Below are positions 34,648 through 43,299 of a DNA stretch of 64,000 bases, piece after piece (the first letter of the stretch is position 1; each line of letters opens with the position of its first letter). The position numbers and the translations under genes were made by a program. The stretch is from NCBI GenBank assembly GCA_023229385.1, contig JALNZI010000001.1, forward strand, positions 62,001-126,000. The letters run 5' to 3'. The stretch is from Candidatus Omnitrophota bacterium (GTDB lineage Bacteria > Omnitrophota > Gorgyraeia > Gygaellales > Profunditerraquicolaceae). The notes under the pieces are model-generated. The model searched no databases. It saw only the letters and a program-made list of their open reading frames with translations, and had not been told where the DNA came from.

Positions 34648-36935
34648 GTATTTTTACTAGTAATTGTTATATCATCTACTGATATATGAATTTGAGCAAT
34701 CTCATGAGGTATTGAGAAATTTGCAATATCTCCTTTATCTGTTATTAATTGCTTTGCACAATAATAATTTGTATCTTTTCTAAATTGAACAGCCCAATTA
34801 ACAAATGTAGTATATATATTTTCGGAAGTATCTGGGTTATTGAAATTAGAATTAAGTAGTATTTCTGTTAAATTACTAGGAGTATTGCTTAATTGAGTGT
34901 TTAATAATAATCTGCCCAAAGTTTCTTTAAATATATATTCAATAAAATTAGATACATTAGTTTCAGTCATTTTACTTGAATCAAATGTAGTGCTGCTGCC
35001 TTTGCAAAAATATTTTTGTAAATAATAAGAATAATTACTATAATCACTACCTAAACCAGAAAACAAAGTAGAATTACTTATTGGAGTATAGTAATTGCTT
35101 ACAATATTATCCATAGTTGGTATCATAATTCCATTAAAAATATCATAACTAGCGCTAGTTAAAGTTGAAATATAAACTGAATCATTAGGAATATCAGCGT
35201 ATGGTTCAAAATAAACGTGACACCCCACTATTCCCGTTTTTGCTTCAATTAATTTAACAATTTTTGAATTATATACTGAATCATTAAATTTAGAATTTTC
35301 TTTTAGATATGAATAAGCTTCTTGTTGTATTGTATTTGCTAAATTGGTTTTAGATACTATTGGAGTTGTATAAATTGTCATAGACATTTTATACTTATGA
35401 ACTTTAGGTGGTATATACAAATATCTACAAGTAAGTTGTCCTTTTTCTTTTAATACTTTATATACAGAATCTAATTCAGATCCACTTTCTACATCTTGAT
35501 TAGCCAATCTAAAACAAGATCCAAATGTTTCAACATAATAATTATATTTTTCTTGATCATCTAATTCATTTCCATTATATGTTAAATCAAATTGGCTAGC
35601 CACATCCAATTGAATGCTACTAGATTTATCTTGGATACTTCTTACCATATCAATAGTTTTAAGCCCACTAAACAAATAATCAACTGGTTCAGCGCAATAT
35701 AGGTCACTTGATGATGAATCAGATACATATATATTTTTTAAAACCGTATATAATATAACATTAGAATATCTAAAATCACCAATAGCAATAGAATCTTCAC
35801 CATATGCCATAGCGTATTTTACATTATCACAATCAGTCTTAAGACCTACAATATGATCATCATTATCAACATATCTTTTTCCAGATGCAATAGCCATCGG
35901 TGCATATGTTTTAACTGATTCAATTGACTCAATTTCATCACCACCTACCGGGCTATATTTTAAAAATAAATCAATATTATCTTTATTAATACTATCAGAT
36001 GGTTGAAATATTATGCTTTCAGACCCAGAATATTTTATTTCAGAATCTTTGGCATTATATACATTTCCTTTAGATCCCAATGTTGACAAATATCTAATAG
36101 TAATAGTTCCTCTAGGTATTTCGGATATAATTCCATCTCCGAATCTTATTTCAATATTACCATTATTAATAGTTCTTATTAAACATTTCTTATTTCTACT
36201 TTCAACCAATACTCCATTATCAATATAAGGAGAAGTATTACTATTTTCAGTATATAGAGTGTATTTACTTATTTCATAATATTCACCATCTACGCAAACT
36301 GTGGTTAATCTATTTTCTAAATTATCATCATCTATTAATAAATCATCTTCTCCAAAATAATTTGAAAAAGTAGGATCATTAAAGTTAAATGTTTGAAATT
36401 TCTTTTTTTCGTCAGCTAAAAATGTTCTAGTTTTGAAAGTACCTTGAACTAATTCTGCACCTGAATCTGGTTCAGTTACCGTTCCATTATAATCCCAAGT
36501 AAAAGTATAATCATCTAAGCTAACATAATTTATACCAGAATATTGAAAATCTCCAAACTTTGGAAAGATCATTGATCCATTATATGAAGAAACAGTTCCA
36601 TTAACTTCAACTCTAAATTCTGTTTTAGCTGAAGTTGGGCGTCTAATTGAATAACCTTGTGAATTAGCTCCTGATATAATTGAACTATAATTTTGAGCAG
36701 ATAATAAAAAAGCTTCTCTAAATTGTGCTTCTAAATATTTCCACTCAACATTTAAAGATGATGCAAATATTTCAGCTACTCGTCTACCTAATGATGATCT
36801 ATAAAAATCTTGAAGATTATTTGATTTTAATTTAATAATTCTGCCAAGTTCATATGTAATTTGCTCAAAAGATATTTTTGAATAATCAGTATAGTTATTA
36901 GTAAATGTTAATATTTCGCTAGAAAAAGTAGCCAT
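34644..36935 (-). CDS. Baseplate wedge protein gp6-like (baseplate J family)
   Basis: 763 aa (T4 gp6 660). gp6 forms the iris around the hub together with gp7 and gp53. The N terminus has the characteristic helical segment (YRSSLGRRVAEIFASSLNVE, then AQNYSSIISGANSQGYSIRR), followed by the J-type beta domain (IRFGDGIISEIPRGTITIRY and GSKGNV). The middle YSPVGGDEIESIESVKTYAP is a baseplate J hallmark. The ACTAAATA box is six bases before the ATG. Confidence 0.88.
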   Translation of the reverse strand: MATFSSEILTFTNNYTDYSKISFEQITYELGRIIKLKSNNLQDFYRSSLGRRVAEIFASSLNVEWKYLEAQFREAFLLSAQNYSSIISGANSQGYSIRRPTSAKTEFRVEVNGTVSSYNGSMIFPKFGDFQYSGINYVSLDDYTFTWDYNGTVTEPDSGAELVQGTFKTRTFLADEKKKFQTFNFNDPTFSNYFGEDDLLIDDDNLENRLTTVCVDGEYYEISKYTLYTENSNTSPYIDNGVLVESRNKKCLIRTINNGNIEIRFGDGIISEIPRGTITIRYLSTLGSKGNVYNAKDSEIKYSGSESIIFQPSDSINKDNIDLFLKYSPVGGDEIESIESVKTYAPMAIASGKRYVDNDDHIVGLKTDCDNVKYAMAYGEDSIAIGDFRYSNVILYTVLKNIYVSDSSSSDLYCAEPVDYLFSGLKTIDMVRSIQDKSSSIQLDVASQFDLTYNGNELDDQEKYNYYVETFGSCFRLANQDVESGSELDSVYKVLKEKGQLTCRYLYIPPKVHKYKMSMTIYTTPIVSKTNLANTIQQEAYSYLKENSKFNDSVYNSKIVKLIEAKTGIVGCHVYFEPYADIPNDSVYISTLTSASYDIFNGIMIPTMDNIVSNYYTPISNSTLFSGLGSDYSNYSYYLQKYFCKGSSTTFDSSKMTETNVSNFIEYIFKETLGRLLLNTQLSNTPSNLTEILLNSNFNNPDTSENIYTTFVNWAVQFRKDTNYYCAKQLITDKGDIANFSIPHEIAQIHISVDDITITSKNT

Positions 36936-36941
36936 AGATAA

Positions 36942-36949
36942 TATTTAGT
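36942..36949 (-). promoter_or_regulatory. Late promoter box ACTAAATA
   Basis: Six bases before the gp6-like ATG; no Shine-Dalgarno. Confidence 0.62.
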
Positions 36950-36956
36950 TAATATA

Positions 36957-38783
36957 CTAATTTGATTTAGTGAACCTAGTTAATTCTTTATTAAGCAATA
37001 CTAAATTAGCTTGTTCATTAGTTAATAGTGTATTTTTTTCAGTATGACTTGCAAATAATGCTTGAAGTATTAATAATGCAGCAGCCACTACTGGCATAGT
37101 GATTGCTAATACTGCTAATTGAGTGTTTGTTAAATTAAAATCAAAAATACCGTAAGAAGATACTTCACCCTCTATTTGATTTATTTCATATTCTAATTTT
37201 TTAATTCTATATTTTGCCCTATTTACCGCAGCTAATTTAATATCATAGAATAAGTCAGTACCGTATGGAATATATTCGTAAATTGAAGACAATAAATCTA
37301 CACTATCCCCATCTTCTTCTAACATAGTTTCTATTTTATAATATGTTTTATTATAGCTTCTAGTTTTACTGTTATATAAAGCTTTTACATCAGATCTTTT
37401 TACATATTCGCTATCTTCATCTGAATAAAAATTATCAGTAATTATTTGATGTAACTCTAATAATTGAGCAAAATTAGTAGCATCAGAGCTAGTTATACTT
37501 TCATAAACATCATCTGTTGATGAATAATCAATTGATGTAGAAGCCTTAATTGCTTTATAATTAGCATATGCGTATGCTACATCAGAATCTAATTGGCTTT
37601 GCTTATTTGCAAAAAAGGCATCTGGATCATTAGCGGCAGAAGTCTCATCTGTAGTATAATTAGGAGTATCTGAAGTTCTGTTTCTAATTAAAGTTGCTTC
37701 TTCTGTTCTTCTAGTTTTATATCTATCTAAATCAGTGGCTCCATCTGCTTCAATAGCTGTAGCTAATTCATTATATGACTTACTTTTAGCTAATTTAGCA
37801 ACAGGATCTACTTCATCCTTTAAAATATCCGCATCATTTAAATTCTTATCAAAAATAAACGACATTAATGCAGTATTTACTTCGATTGGATTATCTGATA
37901 ATTCAATACCATAGTTATTTTTTAATCTACTTTTCCCTTCATACAATATTTGAGTTAATAAATTATCACAATTATCTTGACTTAATGTAAAATTTGAATA
38001 TTTAGTTACATAATCATTAGCTGCACTATCATCTAAACCTAAAGCACCTAATAAAATATTACTTTGATCATCAGTTAATCCGGCTTTAGTAAATATTGAT
38101 TTGAAATAGGATTGGCTAGTTGAATTATTATCATATTCAGATAATATTATTTCGTTTCCAATTGCAATAGCTAATGCAGTGCTAGTAGCAGTTGTTGTTA
38201 CTTTCTTTGATGAATCTAATGAAGTAGTTGTTTGAGAAAAAGCTAAATTAGATAGTAAATTAATTAACTTGCTCTTTCTATCTGAACTTAAACTCGTAGT
38301 TTTTATATAAGCTATTAATCCATTAGCATTATTATTACAAATGTAAGTCATCCCATGTTGATAAAATACACTATAAATACCAAACATTGATAAATCAAAT
38401 GCAGCAGTTCTTAATGCATTAGGTAATGTTAAGAAACTAGAGCAATCTCCCTTAATAGTAGGATATACTGAATTATAATAATTATTCATAATTATTTTAT
38501 AATCAGTTACACTTAATCTACCAAAGGATGATTTATAAGTATTTACCCAAGCTCTTGCACTATTTCCAATCAATCCATCTGCACTCTTTAATAATGCTTG
38601 TTGTGCAGTATTAGTCATTCCTTTTAATTTTTCAGTTGAGCCTGATTTTACATCAATACCTGATGCAATAGTCACGCCACTTGTAGAACTTTTAGGAGGA
38701 ACATATGGGTATAATTCATATCCCTCGGTTCGTTTAATAAAAGCAGTATCAAAAATACCAGCATTAAAGAAATTAGTGCTCAT
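36957..38783 (-). CDS. Tail lysozyme, pesticin/T4-lysozyme-like, with hydrophobic C-terminal segment
   Basis: 608 aa. The N-terminal domain has the pesticin-like lysozyme signature FIKRTEGYELYPYVPP then SGVTIASGIDV, giving a putative E20, T38, D44 catalytic set. A second segment (about 305-370: NYGIELSDNPIEV, LDRYKTRRTEEATLI) looks like the C-terminal lobe of the same fold, so the domain may contain an insertion. A hydrophobic stretch near residues 560-580 (LAVLAITMPVVAAALLILQA) could be a membrane segment, flanked by coiled coil. It lies next to the spike and hub genes, so it probably digests peptidoglycan during injection. Translation is coupled to the gene downstream of it on the map (TAATG at 38783). 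Confidence 0.78.
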   Translation of the reverse strand: MSTNFFNAGIFDTAFIKRTEGYELYPYVPPKSSTSGVTIASGIDVKSGSTEKLKGMTNTAQQALLKSADGLIGNSARAWVNTYKSSFGRLSVTDYKIIMNNYYNSVYPTIKGDCSSFLTLPNALRTAAFDLSMFGIYSVFYQHGMTYICNNNANGLIAYIKTTSLSSDRKSKLINLLSNLAFSQTTTSLDSSKKVTTTATSTALAIAIGNEIILSEYDNNSTSQSYFKSIFTKAGLTDDQSNILLGALGLDDSAANDYVTKYSNFTLSQDNCDNLLTQILYEGKSRLKNNYGIELSDNPIEVNTALMSFIFDKNLNDADILKDEVDPVAKLAKSKSYNELATAIEADGATDLDRYKTRRTEEATLIRNRTSDTPNYTTDETSAANDPDAFFANKQSQLDSDVAYAYANYKAIKASTSIDYSSTDDVYESITSSDATNFAQLLELHQIITDNFYSDEDSEYVKRSDVKALYNSKTRSYNKTYYKIETMLEEDGDSVDLLSSIYEYIPYGTDLFYDIKLAAVNRAKYRIKKLEYEINQIEGEVSSYGIFDFNLTNTQLAVLAITMPVVAAALLILQALFASHTEKNTLLTNEQANLVLLNKELTRFTKSN

Positions 38784-40141
38784 TAATATCCTTCCACTGT
38801 AAAGAATGTACCATTAAATGATCTAACATTTTTTATAAAACTAATATCAACATATTTTTCCATTTCAGCTTTATTTGTTAAAACTGAACTGAAAGCATTA
38901 CTATATGCTGTTTCAATTGCATCAGCAATTTTAGTTAAATAACTATTTGCATCTATTAAAGGATTCATCCACCAACAAGTTCTATTTAATTTCAATTCAT
39001 TAAATAATTCTTCAATTCTATTTTTTAAACCTCCACATAAATAGTCATTACAGTCGTTTAGAGAGTCACAAATAATTAGCACGTCAACTATAGAGTATTT
39101 TCTTCTACGTATTATATTGTCCTCATAGTTGTGTGCATAGCCCTTTGGTGGAAACAACCACCCTATTAAAGCATTAACAACTACTCCAAGATATCTAGAA
39201 CGAGTATGCAATAAGTTATTGTAGATAGAATTAAGCCTAATTAATGGTGATAATATTTTTTCAGTTACTGATGCAATAGCATATTGAGTATATGCTTTCA
39301 TTAATTTATATCCATATACTGCATTTTGAACAGGTGAACTATTATATATTTCATTTAATACTTTAGTTTTTTTATTGTTTATACTATCTGCTAAATTTAA
39401 GGCTACTTTTAAAAAAGCATTAACTTCTTGAATTGAATCAAAATGAATTACAGTATCCGTACTGTTTATTGAGCCTAAATCGTATAACATTTGCTTAATT
39501 GTAGAATTAGATACCATTAGATTAAACATAGAAACGATAGGTCCGGCTATTATCTCGCATCGTTCACTCCAAACAGTAACCCCTTTCATGAAATTTAAAA
39601 AATCAGGAGCTTTAATATTATCCAATAAACTTTTAAATTTTTCAATAGCAGCTTCAAAACATGAAAATAATTTATTAACTAAATTTTTAATAATTTCTAA
39701 TATTTTTGCAATATACATATAAATTAATGCTAATATTTTCTTAACAAGATATACTAAGCTTTCTATTAAATTAATTAATATATTAAACATTGGAGCTAAT
39801 ATTGTGCAATAATAACTCTGCCCAAATTTTTCTTTAACATTAGCTAATGATCCTGTTTTATTTTTAAGCATATCAACTGCTGAAGTAAATTTACTAATAT
39901 ATCTATTTGAAAATGCATTTTTAGTAAATCTACTTAAAGTATCTTGAATACTTGGATTACAATCACCTATTCCAACAAAATCTAAACCTTCATCTACGAA
40001 TTGAGTGCATCTTTGATATGTTAATGATTCACTAAATTTTTGAACATTTTCAATATATGAAGGCAATCCAGTTTTTGTACCATTTGCATTAGTACCAATA
40101 ATCCAATTAGCGCCCTTAGATACTAAATCAAATATAGCCAT
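38783..40141 (-). CDS. Unknown baseplate-region protein with long hydrophobic amphipathic helices (452 aa)
   Basis: No family recognised. Residues about 115-175 are strongly hydrophobic and helical (LAPMFNILINLIESLVYLV, LALIYMYIAKILEIIKNL), which could be membrane-active or packed in the hub channel. Several cysteines occur (GDCNPS, CDSLNDCNDYLCGG). It lies between the spike and the tail lysozyme, with an exact TATAAATA box six bases before the ATG. A hub or membrane-penetration role is a guess from position and hydrophobicity. Confidence 0.65.
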   Translation of the reverse strand: MAIFDLVSKGANWIIGTNANGTKTGLPSYIENVQKFSESLTYQRCTQFVDEGLDFVGIGDCNPSIQDTLSRFTKNAFSNRYISKFTSAVDMLKNKTGSLANVKEKFGQSYYCTILAPMFNILINLIESLVYLVKKILALIYMYIAKILEIIKNLVNKLFSCFEAAIEKFKSLLDNIKAPDFLNFMKGVTVWSERCEIIAGPIVSMFNLMVSNSTIKQMLYDLGSINSTDTVIHFDSIQEVNAFLKVALNLADSINNKKTKVLNEIYNSSPVQNAVYGYKLMKAYTQYAIASVTEKILSPLIRLNSIYNNLLHTRSRYLGVVVNALIGWLFPPKGYAHNYEDNIIRRRKYSIVDVLIICDSLNDCNDYLCGGLKNRIEELFNELKLNRTCWWMNPLIDANSYLTKIADAIETAYSNAFSSVLTNKAEMEKYVDISFIKNVRSFNGTFFTVEGY

Positions 40142-40147
40142 TAATAG

Positions 40148-40155
40148 TATTTATA
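40148..40155 (-). promoter_or_regulatory. Late promoter box TATAAATA
   Basis: Exact match, six bases before the ATG at 40141; no Shine-Dalgarno. Likely drives 40141 and, by coupling, the lysozyme gene. Confidence 0.72.
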
Positions 40156-40160
40156 AGTAA

Positions 40161-40808
40161 TTATACTACTCTATCACCTACTAATAATACTGGACCTGCT
40201 CCAGTTGGATGAGCTACCGGCGTCCCTCCTCCTAATGATGTTAAATATGGGCAAAACGCGGCATCTGTTACACAACTATGCGGCATAGATAAAGTATCTC
40301 CATTTTTTACAATCGTAAAACTTCCATCCTTTTGAAACGTAATGGAAGTTCCACTTGAATGACTAAATGTGCATTCGCCGGATTTTGTATTATCTTTTAA
40401 TATAGTTCCATCGTTTGATTTATATAATATATTAGTGTGTGGATAATCGTCGTTAACTTCATGTGGATAAAATTTTCCACTGTTATCTATTCCTGGAGTA
40501 TGCCACACTGGACAATGCACATCACCATCTCTAAAAGTTACAAATACTTGAGTTCCAGCTTTAGGAATTTGTAAAGTTTGACTAGGAGCGGGTTCAGCCC
40601 AAGGTTGATCTTTTAATGGTAAATCATCAGTAATTCCAATTACACTAACCTTAATCCAACCTTTATTTTTTTTATCAATACATCTAGTTACAATAGCGTC
40701 ATAATATCCTTCTCCTAATGACATTAAAGATTTAGGATATATTTCATCTCTAAGTGAATTAATATTATCTGAATTAATCTTTTTTTGTGCATCTATTTGA
40801 TTACTCAT
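40161..40808 (-). CDS. Baseplate spike protein, gp5/gpV-like OB domain
   Basis: 215 aa. N-terminal OB-fold of tail spikes (GYYDAIVTRCIDKKNKGWIK, IPKAGTQVFVTFRDGDVHCP, VWHTPG), followed by short beta-prism repeats (GTSITFQKDGSFTIVKNGD). The end (MPHSCVTDAAFCPYL, GPVLLVGD) loosely resembles half a PAAR tip. T4 gp5 carries a lysozyme domain between OB and helix; here there is none, and a separate lysozyme protein lies two genes away. The start overlaps the hub stop (ATGA). Confidence 0.82.
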   Translation of the reverse strand: MSNQIDAQKKINSDNINSLRDEIYPKSLMSLGEGYYDAIVTRCIDKKNKGWIKVSVIGITDDLPLKDQPWAEPAPSQTLQIPKAGTQVFVTFRDGDVHCPVWHTPGIDNSGKFYPHEVNDDYPHTNILYKSNDGTILKDNTKSGECTFSHSSGTSITFQKDGSFTIVKNGDTLSMPHSCVTDAAFCPYLTSLGGGTPVAHPTGAGPVLLVGDRVV

Positions 40809-42061
40809 TTTATTCTATCCTTTGATATTCCAAATGCGGTTAAATAAGAATCTGCATTTTCTATGAAATTAGATGATTTAACTAATTCAATTGATGATTC
40901 AAATCTAGCTCCATTACCAAAGTAATAATTTTTTGCGGTAACAAAATATTTTCCAGATAGTGCTTTTGAAAAAGTAACTTGAGCTACATCTGCTGACATT
41001 GTTCCAATAGTTGGTACTAATACATTTACGGCATCTCCAATACTTATAACACTTTCTCCACATTCAAATAATTCTAATTTATGAGAATATTTTCCATATA
41101 CAGAACTTCTCACTTTAGGAGCTATTCCGTAATATTCATGAGTGTTTGGATTAGCCTTTGTTGTTACATCTATAGAAGGCAGAACACCATCAATCATACC
41201 TGTTTTTTGATGTGTATCTGTTTGCGATCCAGGTGTTACACCGGAAGTTGATGAAGTTTTTTTATTTTTTTTACCAGGAGGAGTAATTCCAGTAAATCCT
41301 TGTGTGCCTAATAATGAACCAATTGCTGCACTATTAGTAGTATTAAAATCATAATAACTTAATGTATTATAATTACCATCTTTACTTGTTTTATTTACGA
41401 TATCTTTTTTATTTTTTCCATACTCTAGTAAATATGAAGTTTGATTATTTAATTCATCACCAATAGCTCCTATTTTTATTGTACCATCTAATTTATAAGC
41501 TAAGTATAGCGCATCATCTGATGATACATATGAATGAGCTAATATTGAGTCAAGAGCAATTGCAAAATTCTTATTAACAATTAACCATTTCATAATATCG
41601 TTAGTGTTAACAGTATTGGTAGAAATATTTAAAGTTATTCCTAATCCGTCACATAATTTTTTTATTGTATGAATTGAATCATTATATATAGCTTGCCCTT
41701 TTAATAAAGCTAAATATGACATATTCTCTCCACAGGTAATAAATTCTATTACATAAGTAGAAAACATATTAGCTTCTTTATGTGAATTAAAATGTTTAAC
41801 AATAGTTCCATGTATTACTTTAGTAGTATCTTCAGTGAGATCACTACCATCTGATTTTTCAAATGAAGATATTGTTATTGTAATTTCTAAATTAGATGGT
41901 AAATTTAAAAAATCATCAATTGCAGTAGATGGGGTCTTAATCACTAGTCTACCATTTGGTAAATTACCTAAACTTTCTCTACAACTACATGCAAGAATAG
42001 CATTGCTAGTTAATGTTACACCTTTAGCAGTGCCTAATTTAGCAGTACAAGTTGATATCAT
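40805..42061 (-). CDS. Baseplate hub protein gp27/gpD-like
   Basis: 418 aa (T4 gp27 391). Trimeric hub that links the spike to the tail tube. Features are two tube-like beta domains separated by a helical region (IHTIKKLCDGLGITLNIS, MKWLIVNKNFAIALDSILAH), as in gpD and gp27 proteins, and immediate linkage to the OB spike gene. It is the only tail gene in this block with the longer promoter spacing: TCTAAATA lies 17 bases upstream with AAGGGAG as Shine-Dalgarno, both inside or at the end of the preceding gene. Confidence 0.8.
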   Translation of the reverse strand: MISTCTAKLGTAKGVTLTSNAILACSCRESLGNLPNGRLVIKTPSTAIDDFLNLPSNLEITITISSFEKSDGSDLTEDTTKVIHGTIVKHFNSHKEANMFSTYVIEFITCGENMSYLALLKGQAIYNDSIHTIKKLCDGLGITLNISTNTVNTNDIMKWLIVNKNFAIALDSILAHSYVSSDDALYLAYKLDGTIKIGAIGDELNNQTSYLLEYGKNKKDIVNKTSKDGNYNTLSYYDFNTTNSAAIGSLLGTQGFTGITPPGKKNKKTSSTSGVTPGSQTDTHQKTGMIDGVLPSIDVTTKANPNTHEYYGIAPKVRSSVYGKYSHKLELFECGESVISIGDAVNVLVPTIGTMSADVAQVTFSKALSGKYFVTAKNYYFGNGARFESSIELVKSSNFIENADSYLTAFGISKDRIK

Positions 42062-42409
42062 TTAAGCTCCCTTTATTGTATTTAGATGAGTATTAATGTC
42101 ATCTAAAGTGGGGATTATTATACTTCTATCATAATAAAGATCGGTAACAATGTTTTTATCAAAGGCATCATATTTACTTCTTCTTAATGTTAAAGATGCT
42201 TTAAATGAATATCTTAAATTATTAGCTCTACAAATAGCCCACCAATATTCATCAGTTGCATAGAATAATAAAGACACTTTATCAGGTCTAGCTACATAAT
42301 CTTTAGTTATAGAAAATATAGCCATTGGCTCAGTAATTGAAAATTCAATTGAATCAGATAATAAGTCATATAACCCTTCATCTAGCATTGTTAAATATGT
42401 GGTATCCAT
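42062..42409 (-). CDS. Baseplate wedge protein gp53/LysM-like
   Basis: 115 aa. The core VSLLFYATDEYWWAICRANN matches the gp53/LysM-like pattern ELANAIYGNPQLYWVLLMCN of T4, and IIIPTLDDINTHLN follows as in gp53's C-terminal helix. T4 gp53 (196 aa) clamps wedge units together. The ATG shares a base with the stop of the gene upstream (TAATG). The 3' end contains the hub promoter in coding sequence. Confidence 0.68.
   Translation of the reverse strand: MDTTYLTMLDEGLYDLLSDSIEFSITEPMAIFSITKDYVARPDKVSLLFYATDEYWWAICRANNLRYSFKASLTLRRSKYDAFDKNIVTDLYYDRSIIIPTLDDINTHLNTIKGA
42079..42086 (-). promoter_or_regulatory. Late promoter box TCTAAATA inside gp53-like gene
   Basis: 17 bases before the gp27-like ATG with AAGGGAG between; embedded in the last codons of the upstream gene. 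Confidence 0.6.
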
Positions 42410-43284
42410 TATTGATTAACCTGATTTGCTAATTTTTGTAAATCACCTAATGCAGAAACTCCAGCAATTTTAAAATCACCGTTTGCGTAACCATTATTAC
42501 CTTTAATTTGATAAAATTCAAATCCGACAGTAATTCCAATTACTACGGGTATTCCATTACATGTTTCTCTAGAAGTATTAAAAGAAATATTTGTTATAAC
42601 TAATGGATATAAATTAAATATATCGGTTCCAGCACTATTAGAAATATTTAAAGTAACTGGAGGTGGATTATATGATAATAAAGTAGACAAAGTATCTGTA
42701 ATATCGGTAAATACACTTTTTAAATCTGATACTCCTGGAATTTTGTCAATCCATCCAGAGTTAGAGCTTCCGGTACCTGATGCGCTAGTCGGCTCGGCTT
42801 TACGCTGAGAAGGAAATCCTAATATAAGTATTGCAGGAATTGCTATTTTATATGTATCATCCATTGGAGTATACCATTTCATTGATACTGACAATCCGCT
42901 TATAGAAGATCCATTATACATTCTAGTAGACGCTGCACCAGTTCCAACAATACTCATCCCACCCATATTTAACATAGTATTAGATACATCATAAGTAGCT
43001 TTAACTGCATTCAATGATACCCCAAATACAGTTTGTTTAGATAGAGCTTCTAAACCTTGATAAAGACCTTGATAAGCAGTTCCTGTCCAATTATTAGTGA
43101 AACTTAATGCAATATCATTTTGTAAAATACCTGAGCATCTAGTTCCTTTAATTATTTCTTTAGTGCTTTTCCCTCCAAAAATATTACCAACAGATGATGA
43201 TAATTTGTTTAATGATTTAGTGATACCTGTTACTTTATTAGTATCACTTAAATCAATGGAAGATATGTTTACTATTAATGACAT
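42409..43284 (-). CDS. Tube-initiator-like baseplate protein (gp54/gp48 candidate)
   Basis: 291 aa. I place the start at 43284 (MSLIVNISSIDL), seven bases after an ACTAAATA box; a longer in-frame start at 43359 would run into the tape-measure gene and lacks a signal. The C-terminal half is beta-rich with tube-like strands (LVITNISFNTSRETCNGIP, VVIGITVGFEFYQIKG), and the position between tape measure and hub is where T4 places gp48/gp54. Identity is tentative. Confidence 0.5.
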   Translation of the reverse strand: MSLIVNISSIDLSDTNKVTGITKSLNKLSSSVGNIFGGKSTKEIIKGTRCSGILQNDIALSFTNNWTGTAYQGLYQGLEALSKQTVFGVSLNAVKATYDVSNTMLNMGGMSIVGTGAASTRMYNGSSISGLSVSMKWYTPMDDTYKIAIPAILILGFPSQRKAEPTSASGTGSSNSGWIDKIPGVSDLKSVFTDITDTLSTLLSYNPPPVTLNISNSAGTDIFNLYPLVITNISFNTSRETCNGIPVVIGITVGFEFYQIKGNNGYANGDFKIAGVSALGDLQKLANQVNQ

Positions 43285-43291
43285 TAAATAA

Positions 43292-43299
43292 TATTTAGT
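43292..43299 (-). promoter_or_regulatory. Late promoter box ACTAAATA containing an upstream stop codon
   Basis: Seven bases before the ATG at 43284, which it helps define. The TAA stop of the tape-measure gene (43295-43297) lies inside the box. Confidence 0.65.
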
